Shown in pieces: positions 24,554-33,383 of a stretch of 64,000 nt of DNA (positions within the stretch are counted from its first letter, which is position 1; every line of letters begins with the position of its first letter). The translations under genes and the position numbers were made by a program. The notes beneath the pieces are model-generated. The model was not told where the DNA came from and made no database searches. It saw nothing but the letters and a program-made list of their open reading frames with translations. Origin of the DNA: Microbispora hainanensis (lineage in GTDB: Bacteria > Actinomycetota > Actinomycetes > Streptosporangiales > Streptosporangiaceae); contig NZ_CP108086.1 of NCBI RefSeq assembly GCF_036186745.1, positions 3,038,001 to 3,102,000 on the forward strand. The letters run 5' to 3'.

Positions 24554-27500
24554 ATGGTGAGATTGCGGGTTCTGGGGCGAATCACGGCGGAGGTCGACGG
24601 GCGTCCGGCGGACCTCGGGACGTCGCTCCAGCGCGCCGTGCTGGCCCGGCTGGTCTGCGCCCGCGGACACGTGGTGTCGACCGACCGGTTCGTGGACGAC
24701 CTGTGGAGGGGCCAGCCGCCGCCGCGCGCGCTGGGCGCGCTCCAGGTCTACGTCTCCAACCTCAGGCGGGCACTCGAGCCGGGCCGCGCCCCCCGCGCCG
24801 CCGCCCGCGTGCTGGTCACCACTCCCCCCGGTTATCGGCTGGCGCTGGAGCCCGGCGACGTGGACGCCTGGCGCTTCCCCCGGCTGGTCGAGTCCGCCGC
24901 CGGCCTGCTCACCGAGGGCGGCACGCGCGGGCGCTGGAGGTCGTGGACGAGGCGCTGGCCCTGTGGACCGGCCAGGCGTACGCGGAGTTCGGCGAGGAGG
25001 AGTGGGCCGTCCCCGAGGTGGTCCACCTGGACGAGCTGCGGGCGGTCGCGGTGGAATACCGCGCCGAGGCCGGGCTCGCGCTCGCCCGCCACGGCGAGGT
25101 CGTTCCCGAGCTGGAGCGCCACCTCACCGCCCACCCCCTGCGCGAGAACGCCGTGCGGTTGCTCGCGCTCGCCTACTACCGGGCCGGGCGGCAAGGGGAG
25201 GCGCTGGCGGTCCTGCGCAGGACTCGCGACCAGCTCGCCGACCAGCTCGGCATCGATCCCGGGCCCGCCCTGCGCGCGCTGGAAGCGGACATCCTCGCGC
25301 AGGCCGAGTCGCTCGACGCGACCCCCGTACGCGCGATACCCGTCCCGTCGGCGGCGCAGCACCCCGTGCCCGCCCCGGTGCCCGCCCCGGCACCCGCCCC
25401 GGCACCCGCCGGGGATTTCGAGCCCGTCCGCATGGTGGGCCGTACGGCCGAGCTGTCCCGGCTGGCCGCCGCGGCGGAGCGGGCCAGGGCCGGTTTCCGC
25501 ATCGCCTGGCTCGGTGGCGAGGCGGGCTCGGGCAAGAGCACGCTGGCCGACGCGCTCGTGCGGCGCCTGTCGGCGGACGGCTGGCAGACCGTGATCGGCC
25601 GCTGCCCCGAGACGACCGGCGGCGTGCCGCCCGCATGGGCGTGGAGCGAGGTGCTGCGGGAGCTGTCCGCGGCCTGCCCGCCCGAGCCCGGGACCGCTGC
25701 CAGGCTGGCGCCACTGCTGACCGACGACGCCGCGCCCGTGGGGCAGTTCTGGCTGGCGCGGGCGACCGGCGACTATCTGGACGGTGTGCCGGGACCGCTG
25801 CTGATCGTCCTGGAGGACGTGCACCGGGCCGACGAGGAGACGCTCCAGCTCCTGCGTCACCTGGCCGGCCGCCTGACGCGGACGCCGGTCCTCGTCCTGC
25901 TCACGCACCGGCCGGCCGAGGCGGGCGATGACCTCACGGCCACCAGGGCGGCGCTCGCCGTGCAGGCCGTGGAGAACATCACCCTCGGCGGCCTGGGCGA
26001 ACGCGAGGTGGCCCGGCTGCTCGCGGAGCGTTCCGGTACGGAGGTCGACGAGGCCACGGTGCGCACGGTCACCGAGCGGACCGGCGGCAACCCGCTGTTC
26101 GTGACGGAGACGGCCCGGCTGCTCGCGGTGGACGGCCCGTCGGCGGCCCACGCGCTGCCGCCCGGCGTGCGCGATCTCATCCGGCGGCGTCTCGCCCGGT
26201 TGCCCGCGACGGCCCGGACGACGCTGCGCAACGCCGCCGTTCTCGGCCGGGAGGCCGATGCGGACGTGCTGATCGCCATGCCGGGGGCCGACGAGGAGTC
26301 CGTGCTCGACGGCCTTGAGGCGGGTGTGCTGTCCGGCCTGCTGGAGGAGCCGCGCCCCGGCCGCGTCCGGTTCGCCCATGTGCTCGTGCGCGAGACGCTG
26401 TACGAGGACATCCCGCGGCTGCGCCGTACGCGGATGCACGGCAAGGCCCTGGCGGCGCTCGAACGGGTGCGCCCCGGCGACGTGGGGGCGCTCGGGCACC
26501 ACGCGCTCGCCGCCGCGACGACCGCGACCGCCCTCACTGCGGCCGAGTACGCGGCGCGGGCCGCCGGGCAGGCGACCGCCCTCTACGCGCACAAGGAGGC
26601 GGCGGCCCTGCTGGAGGGCGCGCTGGGCGCGCTCGACCTGGTGAGCGAGGGGGCGGACGGCGCCGGTCGGGACCTTCGCCTCGACCTCCTGTGCCGCCTG
26701 GTGTCCGCGCAGTCGCACGCGGGCGACGTGATCACGGCGGTGCGCAACCGGACGAAGGCGCTCGCGGTGGCCCGCCAGACGGAGGATCGCGGCGCGGTCG
26801 CGCGGGCGGTGTCCTCGCTCGACGCGCCGGTCATCTGGACCATCCAGCCCGACCGCGTGCTCGACGCCGACCTCGTCGAGGCGATCGAGGAGGCGCTGCC
26901 CGCGGAGGCAGGCGAGCTGCGCTGCCGGATGCTCGTCGCCCTCTGCCACGCGCTCGAAGGACACGACGCGGCGCGCATCGAGGCCGCCAGTGCGGAGGCG
27001 CTGGCGATCGCGGACGCCCTCGGCGACCCACGCCTGCGGTGCATGGCGCTCAACGGGCGCTACTGGGTCTGCCTGACCCCGGAACGGCGGGACGACCTGG
27101 AGCGGCTCGGGCACGAGCTGCTGGCCGCCTCGGCCGCCGCCGGGCTCCTCGGCTACCAGACGCTCGGTCACTTCTCGCTGCTCATGGCCGCGCTGGGCCG
27201 CAACGACTGGGCCACGGCGCGCCGACACGCCGACAAGGCGATGGAGCTGTCGACGAGCGGCCAGCTCGGCCTGGCCCTCGGCATCCTCGCGTTCCTCGAC
27301 GCCGTGCACCTGCTGGTCAGGGGCGAGTTCGAGCGGGCCGAGAGCGCCTACACGCAGCTCGGCGAGCGGCTGGCGAGCACCGGTGACGCCAACGGCGCGA
27401 TGGTGGGGACGGTCGGCCGTTTCGTGGTCACGCTGGCCGCGGGGCGGGTCCACGAGTCGGTGGAGGAGCTCGCCGCCCTGTGGGAACGCCTGCCACAGGA

Positions 27501-27954
27501 CGTCGGCGAGCTGTACACGCGGGCGCTCGTCGGGGCCGGCCGGCTGGAGGAGGCCCGCGTGGTGTGGGCCTCCGCACGCGTCCCCCGCCGGGACTACTAC
27601 TGGCTCGTGTTCCTGTCCCTGCGTGCGGACAACGCGATCGCGCTCGGTCACCGGGCGGAGGCCGAGGAGTGCTATCGCCTGCTGCTGCCGTCCGACGGCG
27701 AGCTGGCCGGGTTGCACTCGGGCTCGGTGACGCTCGGGCCGGTCGCCCACACGCTCGGCGACCTGGCGGCGTTCCTGGGCCGGTCCGGCGACGCCGGGGC
27801 CCACTATCTGCGGGCCGCCGAGGTCGCCCGGCAGGCCGGCTCCCCGCATTGGGAGGAGGCCGCCCGCCGCGAAGCCGACAACGCAGCGCTCATGCGGAGC
27901 CGAAGATCAGCCGCTCGCGGCGACGGTGGGCGCGGCGCATCAGCGCCAGCATGA
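24554..27954 (+). pseudogene. AfsR/SARP-like ATPase regulator with a one-base frameshift
   Basis: The N-terminal winged-helix DNA-binding domain (MVRLRVLGRITAEVDGRPAD, then SLQRAVLARLVCARGHVVST) is read from ATG 24554 and ends in TTPPGYRLAL and AAGLLTEG. The BTAD domain and the rest are in another frame from HARALEVVDEALALW. One missing C near 24921 (GGGCGGC for GGGCCGGC) explains it. Then come a Pro-Ala linker, an AAA/NB-ARC-like ATPase (Walker A GGEAGSGKSTLA, Walker B LLIVLEDVHRAD) and a long TPR-like helical region. The repaired protein would have about 1,130 residues. Such regulators activate secondary metabolism or development. TATGCT at 24539-24544 suggests a leaderless start. The 3' end overlaps the hemerythrin gene by 65 bp. 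Confidence 0.85.
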
Positions 27955-28510
27955 CGACCAGGACGGGCCCGGCCAGCCTGCGCAGCTCCGCCAGTTCCTC
28001 CGGCAGCGCGTGCTGCTCGATCCTGGGCAGCTCGAAGCGAACGTCGCCGCCCTTGCGGACGTGCTGCTCCAACTCCTCCCAGTCCTTGCCGGAGACGTGC
28101 CGCATGATGATCGGAAAGATCGTGCGCTCCTCCTCCTGGATGTGCTCGTCGAGCAGGTCGGCCAGCCGGCGCAGCGGCTTGGCCAGCTCGGCCGGGTCGC
28201 CCGCGACGGCCTGGATCTCCTCCAACAGCGGGTCGAGCTCGGAGTGGTCCTCGCTCAGCTCGCTCAGGTCGATCTCGGCGCCCGCCGAGCGGACGAGCAG
28301 CGGCCACAGGCGGTCGTCCTCGGTCTTGTGGTGGTGGTGGATGCCGCGGCACAGCTTGGTCGCGTAGTCGCGGATGGCAGCGGCGCGCTCCGGGCCGCAC
28401 GGCTGCCGGCCGGCGGCGATCTCGGCGGTGACGTCGGCGAGGCGCCGGGAGTCGGTGCGCATCGCCCGGTGCGCGATGCGGAAGCCCAGCAGGTTGGGAG
28501 TATCAGACAT
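27890..28510 (-). CDS. Hemerythrin HHE-domain protein
   Basis: A 206-residue cytoplasmic protein with a four-helix HHE cation-binding domain. Diiron ligands are visible in GIHHHHKTEDDRLWPLL, EDHSELDPLLEEI and LDEHIQEEERTIFPII (His-Glu repeats). The C-terminal helix region (LAGPVLVVMLALMRRAH) may touch the membrane. HHE proteins bind O2, NO or iron, or sense redox state. It stands alone and is convergent with the AfsR-like gene. Confidence 0.88.
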   Translation of the reverse strand: MSDTPNLLGFRIAHRAMRTDSRRLADVTAEIAAGRQPCGPERAAAIRDYATKLCRGIHHHHKTEDDRLWPLLVRSAGAEIDLSELSEDHSELDPLLEEIQAVAGDPAELAKPLRRLADLLDEHIQEEERTIFPIIMRHVSGKDWEELEQHVRKGGDVRFELPRIEQHALPEELAELRRLAGPVLVVMLALMRRAHRRRERLIFGSA

Positions 28511-28616
28511 GGGCTCATCGTGCGGCTCCCCACTTGGAGTCGATTGAGACTCCGCTTAAACCGATTCCCCTGGGACGGGAGGTAGCCATGAGGAAAACCC
28601 GATAGCTTGTTCCCCT

Positions 28617-28826
28617 ATGGACAGCCGATGGGTGGGACCGGACGGTTATGAGATCGTCCCCGCGTACCGCCGTGACCGGCAGGTGCTGCGGGTGCGGCGC
28701 AACGGCCAGGTGATCGCCGACTGTCTCTCGGTCGAGGAGGTCGCCCGATATGTCGATCTCGCCGACCTCTGCGAAGTGATCCCGCTGCCCGTCAGGACCC
28801 GCGACGCCCGTACGGCCGTCAAATAG
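28617..28826 (+). CDS. Small conserved-looking protein of unknown function
   Basis: A 69-residue soluble protein, MDSRWVGPDGYEIVPAYRRD onward, with balanced charge and no membrane segment or Cys motif (one Cys). It has codon use typical of the region and a TAGCTT -10-like box about 10 bp upstream, suggesting a leaderless start. I do not recognise a domain. Confidence 0.55.
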   Translation: MDSRWVGPDGYEIVPAYRRDRQVLRVRRNGQVIADCLSVEEVARYVDLADLCEVIPLPVRTRDARTAVK

Positions 28827-28895
28827 CCTGGTCACACGGAGGTCGCAGGCGTAACAGGGGTGGCCCCTGGGCACTCAGATGCCGAGGGGGAATCG

Positions 28896-29342
28896 ATGCG
28901 CCTGCCTGTCCGTCTGCCTGTCTGCCTGTCTTTCGTCGCACTGTCTTTCACCGCCATCGCGCTCTGCGCCGCCGTGGGCGGCTGCGGGTCGGCGACCACG
29001 GGCTCCGTGGCCGAGACGCCGGTGTACGTGCTCAACCTCCGAGACTCCGAGCGGGGCAGGGCGGAGCAGCGGCCGGCGAACCTCGTGCTCTCGGAGTTCA
29101 GCACGATGAGCGGGGTCACCTGGCGGACGTGGGGGCCGACGAGGGCGACCGGCGCCGGGAAGATCAGCGGCACCTGGTGCCTGCCCGAGTGCGCGGACGC
29201 GCCGTACGCCGCCACGGTGACGCTGAGCAGCGTGATCCCGGTCAAGGGCAAGGGCTACTTCAGCCGCTACGCCGTGACGGCCGACGTGCCCGTACGGCAG
29301 CGTCCCGAGGCCGACCTGTCCGGGGTGCTGCCGACGCCCTGA
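28896..29342 (+). CDS. Small lipoprotein of unknown function
   Basis: A 148-residue exported protein with a signal peptide ending in a lipobox (VGGC, Cys at about 30) and a mature domain with a possible disulfide (WCLPEC). The signal peptide is encoded by a short repeated CTGCCTGTC-type sequence (28902-28933). ATG 28896 follows GAGGGGG. No known family is recognised. A 6-bp stem (GCCCCT/AGGGGC, 29343-29361) after the gene may terminate it. Confidence 0.65.
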   Translation: MRLPVRLPVCLSFVALSFTAIALCAAVGGCGSATTGSVAETPVYVLNLRDSERGRAEQRPANLVLSEFSTMSGVTWRTWGPTRATGAGKISGTWCLPECADAPYAATVTLSSVIPVKGKGYFSRYAVTADVPVRQRPEADLSGVLPTP

Positions 29343-29436
29343 GCCCCTGCGCGGGAGGGGCGATTCGAGTTCGCGTACACCGCCGTGGCCGTGTATGGTT
29401 ACACCTGTCCGCAGCGCGAGAGCGGCAGGCGGACCC

Positions 29437-29509
29437 GCCCCTATAGCTCAGTCGGCAGAGCGTCTCCATGGTAAGGAGAAGGTCAACGGTTCGATTCCGT
29501 TTGGGGGCT
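29437..29509 (+). tRNA. tRNA-Thr (anticodon GGT)
   Basis: A 73-nt cloverleaf. The acceptor arms GCCCCTA/TGGGGGC pair with one G-U; the D arm is GCTCAGTCGGCAGAGC; the anticodon stem TCTCC/GGAGA encloses loop ATGGTAA with anticodon GGT; the T arm is AACGGTTCGATTCCGTT. CCA is not encoded. Confidence 0.95.
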
Positions 29510-29687
29510 CTAGCCAGAAAGTCCTATCCAAGCAGCGTTTCTGACTGAGCGCTGCGGGGTGGGGCTTTCGGCTTGGTGGGGATGCCTCATCCCCGCCGAA
29601 GCACCGATCTCGATCATGGCTGATCCCGATGCGCGAATAGCCGTACAGGTCGGGTATCCTTGCGTGGCCGGATCCATTTCCGGCCTA

Positions 29688-29761
29688 GGCGGAGTAGCTC
29701 AGTCAGGCAGAGCAAGCGGCTCATAATCGCTGTGTCGCCGGTTCAAGTCCGGCCTCCGCTA
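29688..29761 (+). tRNA. tRNA-Met (anticodon CAT), elongator type
   Basis: A 74-nt cloverleaf: acceptor GGCGGAG/CTCCGCT (G1-U72 wobble), D arm GCTCAGTCAGGCAGAGC, anticodon stem AGCGG/TCGCT with loop CTCATAA (CAT), T arm GCCGGTTCAAGTCCGGC. It lacks the G-C triplets and C1-A72 of initiator tRNA, so elongator Met is most likely. Confidence 0.93.
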
Positions 29762-29840
29762 CTACCCTGCCGGGCCACCCGAACAAGGGGGCCCCGGTGC
29801 GGGTTGTCCAGTAGTCCCGAACGCAGAAAGGCACTCCCAC

Positions 29841-30005
29841 GTGGCTGCCGCAGACGTTAGGCCGAAGATCACGCTGGCCTGCCAGGAGTGCAAGCACCGC
29901 AACTACATCACGCGGAAGAACCGGCGCAACGACCCGGATCGGCTTGAGCTGAAGAAGTACTGCCCCAACTGCAAGACGCACCGGGCGCACCGCGAGACCC
30001 GCTAG
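29841..30005 (+). CDS. rpmG: 50S ribosomal protein L33
   Basis: A 54-residue ribosomal protein L33 of the zinc-ribbon type: CQEC (residues 14-17) and CPNC (42-45) give the four Zn ligands, flanked by the basic [23 protein letters not shown] 29841 is the start. Neighbouring tRNA-Thr and tRNA-Met genes and the downstream hadA match the usual actinobacterial order. The C+ form is favoured in zinc-rich conditions. Confidence 0.95.
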   Translation: MAAADVRPKITLACQECKHRNYITRKNRRNDPDRLELKKYCPNCKTHRAHRETR

Positions 30006-30153
30006 GTCACGGCACGGACCGCACGCACTTCCGACGCCGGCGTTCCCTGACTGGGGCGCCGGTTTGTCGTGTCCGGGGCGGTGCGGGCCGGTGCCCGCCG
30101 GCGTAGGTCTGTTACGGTACGGCCTACCCAGCCCATCCGAAGGAGCCGGCCCG

Positions 30154-30603
30154 ATGCCTTTGAACCGCGATTTCGTCGGGCGGACGTACGAGTCGTCCGC
30201 GCCCTACGAGGTCAGCCGCGTGAAGATCAGCGAGTTCGCCACCGCGATCGGCGACTCCAACCCGATCTACCACGACCGGCAGGCCGCGGTGGCGGCCGGG
30301 CACCCGGACGTCGTCGCGCCGCCCACGTTCCCCATCGTGTTCAGCCTTCTCGGGACCGGTGACGCGCTCGGCGACCCCGGCCTCGGGCTCAACTTCGCGA
30401 TGGTCGTGCACGGTGAGCAGAGGTTCGAGTATGAGCGCCCCATCCACGCGGGCGACGAGCTGGTGTGCAAATCGACCATCGCGGAGATCCGCAGCGTCGG
30501 CCGCAACGAGTTCCTGACGCTGCGCAGCGACGTCTCGACCACCTCGGGTGAGCTGGTCTGCCGGACGTACAACGTCATCGTGGAGCGCGGAGGGGCGGCC
30601 TGA
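30154..30603 (+). CDS. hadA: MaoC-like hydratase subunit (HadA-type)
   Basis: A 149-residue N-terminal-type hot-dog fold dehydratase subunit (FAS1_DH_region-like), beginning FVGRTYESSAPYEVSRVKI and containing EFATAIGDSNPIYHDRQAAV and VAPPTFPIVFSLL. With HadB it should form the (3R)-hydroxyacyl-ACP dehydratase heterodimer known from the mycobacterial FAS-II cycle. In this non-mycolate lineage the acyl substrate is unclear. The ribosome-binding site is AAGGAG. It is separated by 2 bp from hadB. Confidence 0.9.
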   Translation: MPLNRDFVGRTYESSAPYEVSRVKISEFATAIGDSNPIYHDRQAAVAAGHPDVVAPPTFPIVFSLLGTGDALGDPGLGLNFAMVVHGEQRFEYERPIHAGDELVCKSTIAEIRSVGRNEFLTLRSDVSTTSGELVCRTYNVIVERGGAA

Positions 30604-30605
30604 TC

Positions 30606-31034
30606 ATGGCGGCGACGGTCAAGTACGACGAGGTGGAGGCCGGCCAGGAGATCCCGGCCGTCGAATACCAGGTCCGCCGGGTGGACCTGGTGAGGTACGC
30701 CGGCGCCTCGGGCGACTTCAACCCCATCCACTGGAACGAGCGCTACGCGAAGGCGGTCGGCCTGCCCGACGTCATCGCGCACGGCATGTACACGATGGCG
30801 CAGGGCGGCCGGTTCGTGACCGACTGGGCGGGCGACCCCGGCGCGGTCGTGGAGTATGGCGTCCGGTTCTCCTCCATGGTCGTGGTGCCCGACGACGACA
30901 ACGGCGCGACGATCAGGATCAGCGGGGTCGTCGAGGAGAAGCGCGAGGACAAGCGGGTCGTCGTGGCGCTGACCGCGAAGTCCGGCGACTCCCGGGTGCT
31001 GTCCAAGGCCCGCGCGGTGGTCCAGCTCTCCTGA
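30606..31034 (+). CDS. hadB: MaoC-like dehydratase catalytic subunit (HadB-type)
   Basis: A 142-residue single hot-dog hydratase 2 domain with the catalytic motif GDFNPIHWNERYA (Asp and His) and AHGMYTMAQGGRFVTDW. It is the active partner of the upstream HadA-type subunit, in the same operon. Together they dehydrate beta-hydroxyacyl thioesters in the cytoplasm. Confidence 0.92.
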   Translation: MAATVKYDEVEAGQEIPAVEYQVRRVDLVRYAGASGDFNPIHWNERYAKAVGLPDVIAHGMYTMAQGGRFVTDWAGDPGAVVEYGVRFSSMVVVPDDDNGATIRISGVVEEKREDKRVVVALTAKSGDSRVLSKARAVVQLS

Positions 31035-31058
31035 GCTCCCTCGCCTGGCCGGGTCCGG

Positions 31059-31445
31059 TTGACCGTCGCGATGCCGGGTAGCGGTCGGATCGTGAGCGAG
31101 CGAGACAACGAAGCGAAGAACGAGCCGGTCACGACCCAGCGGGAGCACGGCGACGTCGCCGGGGCCGCCGCGGAGACCCAGGACCCGGGCAAGGCGGGCG
31201 ACGCCCACGGCGGTGCCCTGCCCCGCCCGCGAGCGCGCAACGCCAAGGAGGCCGCCGCGGCCGCGGGCCCGGAGGAGATCTCCGAGGCCAAGCGGGACAT
31301 CGCGCCCGGCGGGACGATCGAGACCGCGCTGACCCCCTCGGGAGAGCCGTCGGTGGTCGCCTCCCAGCTCCTGTGGGACGGCAGCTCGGCCACGTCCAGG
31401 GTCGACGAGGTGATCGCCGAGGCGGAACGCGAGGATCGCGGGTAG
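31059..31445 (+). CDS. Small disordered hydrophilic protein
   Basis: The frame encodes up to 128 residues, rich in Ala, Glu, Arg and Pro, without hydrophobic core or Cys, probably disordered for the first 85 residues. The C-terminal part (ASQLLWDGSSATSRVDEVIA) looks helical and more conserved. ATG 31071 and GTG 31092 are alternative starts; none has a strong ribosome-binding site. It sits between hadB and murB on the same strand. It may be real but could be partly spurious. Confidence 0.45.
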   Translation: MTVAMPGSGRIVSERDNEAKNEPVTTQREHGDVAGAAAETQDPGKAGDAHGGALPRPRARNAKEAAAAAGPEEISEAKRDIAPGGTIETALTPSGEPSVVASQLLWDGSSATSRVDEVIAEAEREDRG

Positions 31446-31485
31446 ATATCCTGTTCGTCGGGATGTTCCGGGTGCGAGGAGACCG

Positions 31486-32535
31486 ATGGCTGACCGGCTG
31501 GCAGGGGTGCCGCTCGCCCCGTACACCACGTTGCGGACGGGCGGACCGGCCCGGGCGTTCACGCAGGCGCGGACGCAGGACGAGCTGATCGCGACCGTGG
31601 CCGAGGCCGACCGCGCGGGCGAGCCGGTGCTGGTGCTCGGCGGCGGCAGCAATCTCGTGGTGTGCGACGACGGGTTCGACGGGCTCGTGGTGCGCGTCGC
31701 CACGCTGGGCGTGGAGGCGACATCCCAGGACGGGCGCGTGCTGGTCACCGTGCAGGCGGGGGAGGACTGGGACGCCCTGGTCGCCCGCTGCGTGGCCGAG
31801 GGCTGGTCGGGGGTCGAGTGCCTGTCGGGCGTTCCCGGGCTGGTGGGCTCCACCCCGATCCAGAACGTCGGCGCGTACGGGCAGGACGTCTCGCAGACCG
31901 TCGCCGCCGTCCGCGTGTACGACCGGAGGGCCGGCGAGGTGCGGGACCTCACGGCCGCCGAGTGCGGCTTCGCCTACCGGCACAGCGCGTTCAAGCACGA
32001 CCCCGGCCGCCACGTCGTGCTGGCCGTCACCTACGCCCTGGAGCGCTCGCCGCTGTCGGGGCCCGTGGCGTACAAGGAGCTGGCCGCGCGGCTCGGCGTG
32101 GAGATCGGCGCACGGGTGCCGCTGGCCGAGGCGCGGGAGGCCGTGCTGGAGCTGCGCCGTGGCAAGGGCATGGTGCTCGACCCCGGCGACCCGGACACGC
32201 GCAGCGCCGGATCGTTCTTCACCAATCCCGTGCTCGGCCCGGAGGAGGCGGCGGCCCTGGAGCTGCGGGCCCCCGGCCACCCGCGCTGGGACATGCCCGA
32301 CGGCACGGTCAAGGTGCCGGCGGCGTGGCTGATCGAGAACGCCGGGTTCCCCAAGGGCTACGAGAAGGGCCGGGTGCGCATCTCGACCAAGCACACGCTG
32401 GCCCTCACCAATCCCACCGGAGAGGCGGGCGCGGCCGAGCTGCTGGCGCTCGCCCGCGAGGTGCGCGAGGGCGTGCACGAGAAGTTCGGGGTGTGGCTCG
32501 TCAACGAGCCCGTGCTGGTGGGAGTGCGTCTCTAG
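31486..32535 (+). CDS. murB: UDP-N-acetylenolpyruvoylglucosamine reductase
   Basis: A 349-residue MurB. The FAD-binding region has YTTLRTGGPARAF and LVLGGGSNLVV. Next come GWSGVECLSGVPGLVGSTPI, QNVGAYGQDV, and YRHSAFKHD. The catalytic Ser is in SAGSFFTNP, and the C-terminal domain has KVPAAWLIENAGF and STKHTLALTN. It reduces enolpyruvyl-UDP-GlcNAc to UDP-MurNAc with NADPH. The start has GAGGAG 7 bp upstream. Confidence 0.96.
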   Translation: MADRLAGVPLAPYTTLRTGGPARAFTQARTQDELIATVAEADRAGEPVLVLGGGSNLVVCDDGFDGLVVRVATLGVEATSQDGRVLVTVQAGEDWDALVARCVAEGWSGVECLSGVPGLVGSTPIQNVGAYGQDVSQTVAAVRVYDRRAGEVRDLTAAECGFAYRHSAFKHDPGRHVVLAVTYALERSPLSGPVAYKELAARLGVEIGARVPLAEAREAVLELRRGKGMVLDPGDPDTRSAGSFFTNPVLGPEEAAALELRAPGHPRWDMPDGTVKVPAAWLIENAGFPKGYEKGRVRISTKHTLALTNPTGEAGAAELLALAREVREGVHEKFGVWLVNEPVLVGVRL

Positions 32536-32544
32536 CTCGGTTAA

Positions 32545-32655
32545 ACTGGGACGACCCGAAGGGGAGTAGTCCACAATCCACTGATCGACACACTGGCGGT
32601 TCGCCCGCCCGGTCGTGGAGCCCTCGTGGCGGACGAGACCTTCGGCCCGACAGTC
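32545..32655 (+). promoter_or_regulatory. yybP-ykoY manganese riboswitch
   Basis: The leader of the next gene has the two conserved blocks of the yybP-ykoY aptamer: GAAGGGGAGTAG (32558-32569) in the 5' side and GACGAGACCTTCG (32632-32644) in the 3' side, separated by two GC-rich helices (for example GGCGG-TTCG-CCGCC-like at 32595-32610). Mn2+ binding between these loops normally turns on Mn exporters. The gene downstream is a GDT1-type transporter, the usual partner. A 10-bp hairpin, CTTCGGCCCG/CGGGCCGAAG (32640-32680), overlaps the aptamer's 3' strand and is the likely switch. Confidence 0.88.
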
Positions 32656-32680
32656 ATGATCACATGCTGCCGGGCCGAAG
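32640..32680 (+). terminator. Expression-platform hairpin of the Mn riboswitch
   Basis: CTTCGGCCCG (32640-32649) pairs perfectly with CGGGCCGAAG (32671-32680). The 5' arm uses the aptamer's conserved CTTCG, so hairpin and Mn-bound aptamer exclude each other. It lies 68 bp before the start codon, with no U-tract, so it may be an intrinsic or Rho-assisted terminator. Confidence 0.65.
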
Positions 32681-32747
32681 TCGTGCCCGAACTCCCCGGG
32701 TGTCGTACGGCGGCCCGGTCGCAACTCCCCTGTAGGAAGGCGACCCC

Positions 32748-33317
32748 GTGCAAGCCCTCTGGATCTCTCTCGTCGTCATCTTCGTGGCCGAGCTGGGCGA
32801 CAAGAGCCAGCTCATGGCCCTGACCTTCGCGACCCGGTTCAAGACGGGGCCGGTGCTGGCCGGCATCACCGCGGCGACCGCGCTCGTCCACCTCGTCAGC
32901 GTCGGGCTCGGCAGGATCGTCGGCGACGCCCTCCCCACCACCGCCATCTCGATCATCGCGGGCCTGGCGTTCCTCGCCTTCGCGGCGTGGACGCTGCGCG
33001 GCGACGAGCTCACCGAGGAGGAGAAGGGCAAGGCGGCCAAGACCACCCGCAACGCCTTCATCGCCGTCGCCGTGGCGTTCTTCCTCAGCGAGCTGGGCGA
33101 CAAGACCATGCTCGCCACCATCACGCTGGCCACCCAGCACGGCTGGTTCGGCACGTGGGTCGGCTCGACCGTGGGCATGGTCGCCGCCGACGCGCTGGCC
33201 ATCCTGGTCGGCCGGTTCCTCGGCACCCGCCTGCCGGACAAGTGGATCAAGTATGGCGCCGCCGCGGCGTTCGCCGTCTTCGGCGTGCTGCTGCTGGCCG
33301 AGCCCCTGTTCGCCTGA
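32748..33317 (+). CDS. TMEM165/GDT1 (UPF0016) family manganese exporter
   Basis: A 189-residue membrane protein with six predicted helices in two homologous halves. Each half carries the ExGDK(S/T) metal motif: VFVAELGDKSQLMAL at the start and FFLSELGDKTMLAT in the middle. UPF0016 proteins move Mn2+ (or Ca2+) out of the cytoplasm. It starts at GTG 32748 after GTAGGAAGG. Control by the upstream Mn riboswitch supports Mn export as its job. Confidence 0.93.
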   Translation: MQALWISLVVIFVAELGDKSQLMALTFATRFKTGPVLAGITAATALVHLVSVGLGRIVGDALPTTAISIIAGLAFLAFAAWTLRGDELTEEEKGKAAKTTRNAFIAVAVAFFLSELGDKTMLATITLATQHGWFGTWVGSTVGMVAADALAILVGRFLGTRLPDKWIKYGAAAAFAVFGVLLLAEPLFA

Positions 33318-33325
33318 CTCTCGTC

Positions 33326-33383
33326 CGCCTGATCGAGCCCCGCCTGATCGAGCCCCGTCTGATCGAGCCCCGCCTAATCGAGC
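33326..33383. repeat. 15-bp tandem repeat, four copies, over the LAL regulator stop codon
   Basis: Units CGCCTGATCGAGCCC at 33326-33340, 33341-33355, 33356-33370 (one change) and a partial fourth at 33371-33383. The minus-strand stop codon (CTA on plus, 33374-33376) lies in the fourth unit, and the array starts 9 bp after the GDT1 stop. Confidence 0.92.

Noticed and set aside
24832..27849. A 1,005-codon minus-strand frame opposite the AfsR-like regulator
   Set aside because: It is the GC-skew shadow of a well-supported gene: its product is Arg/Gly/Gln-rich with no domain, while the plus strand encodes BTAD, ATPase and TPR regions.
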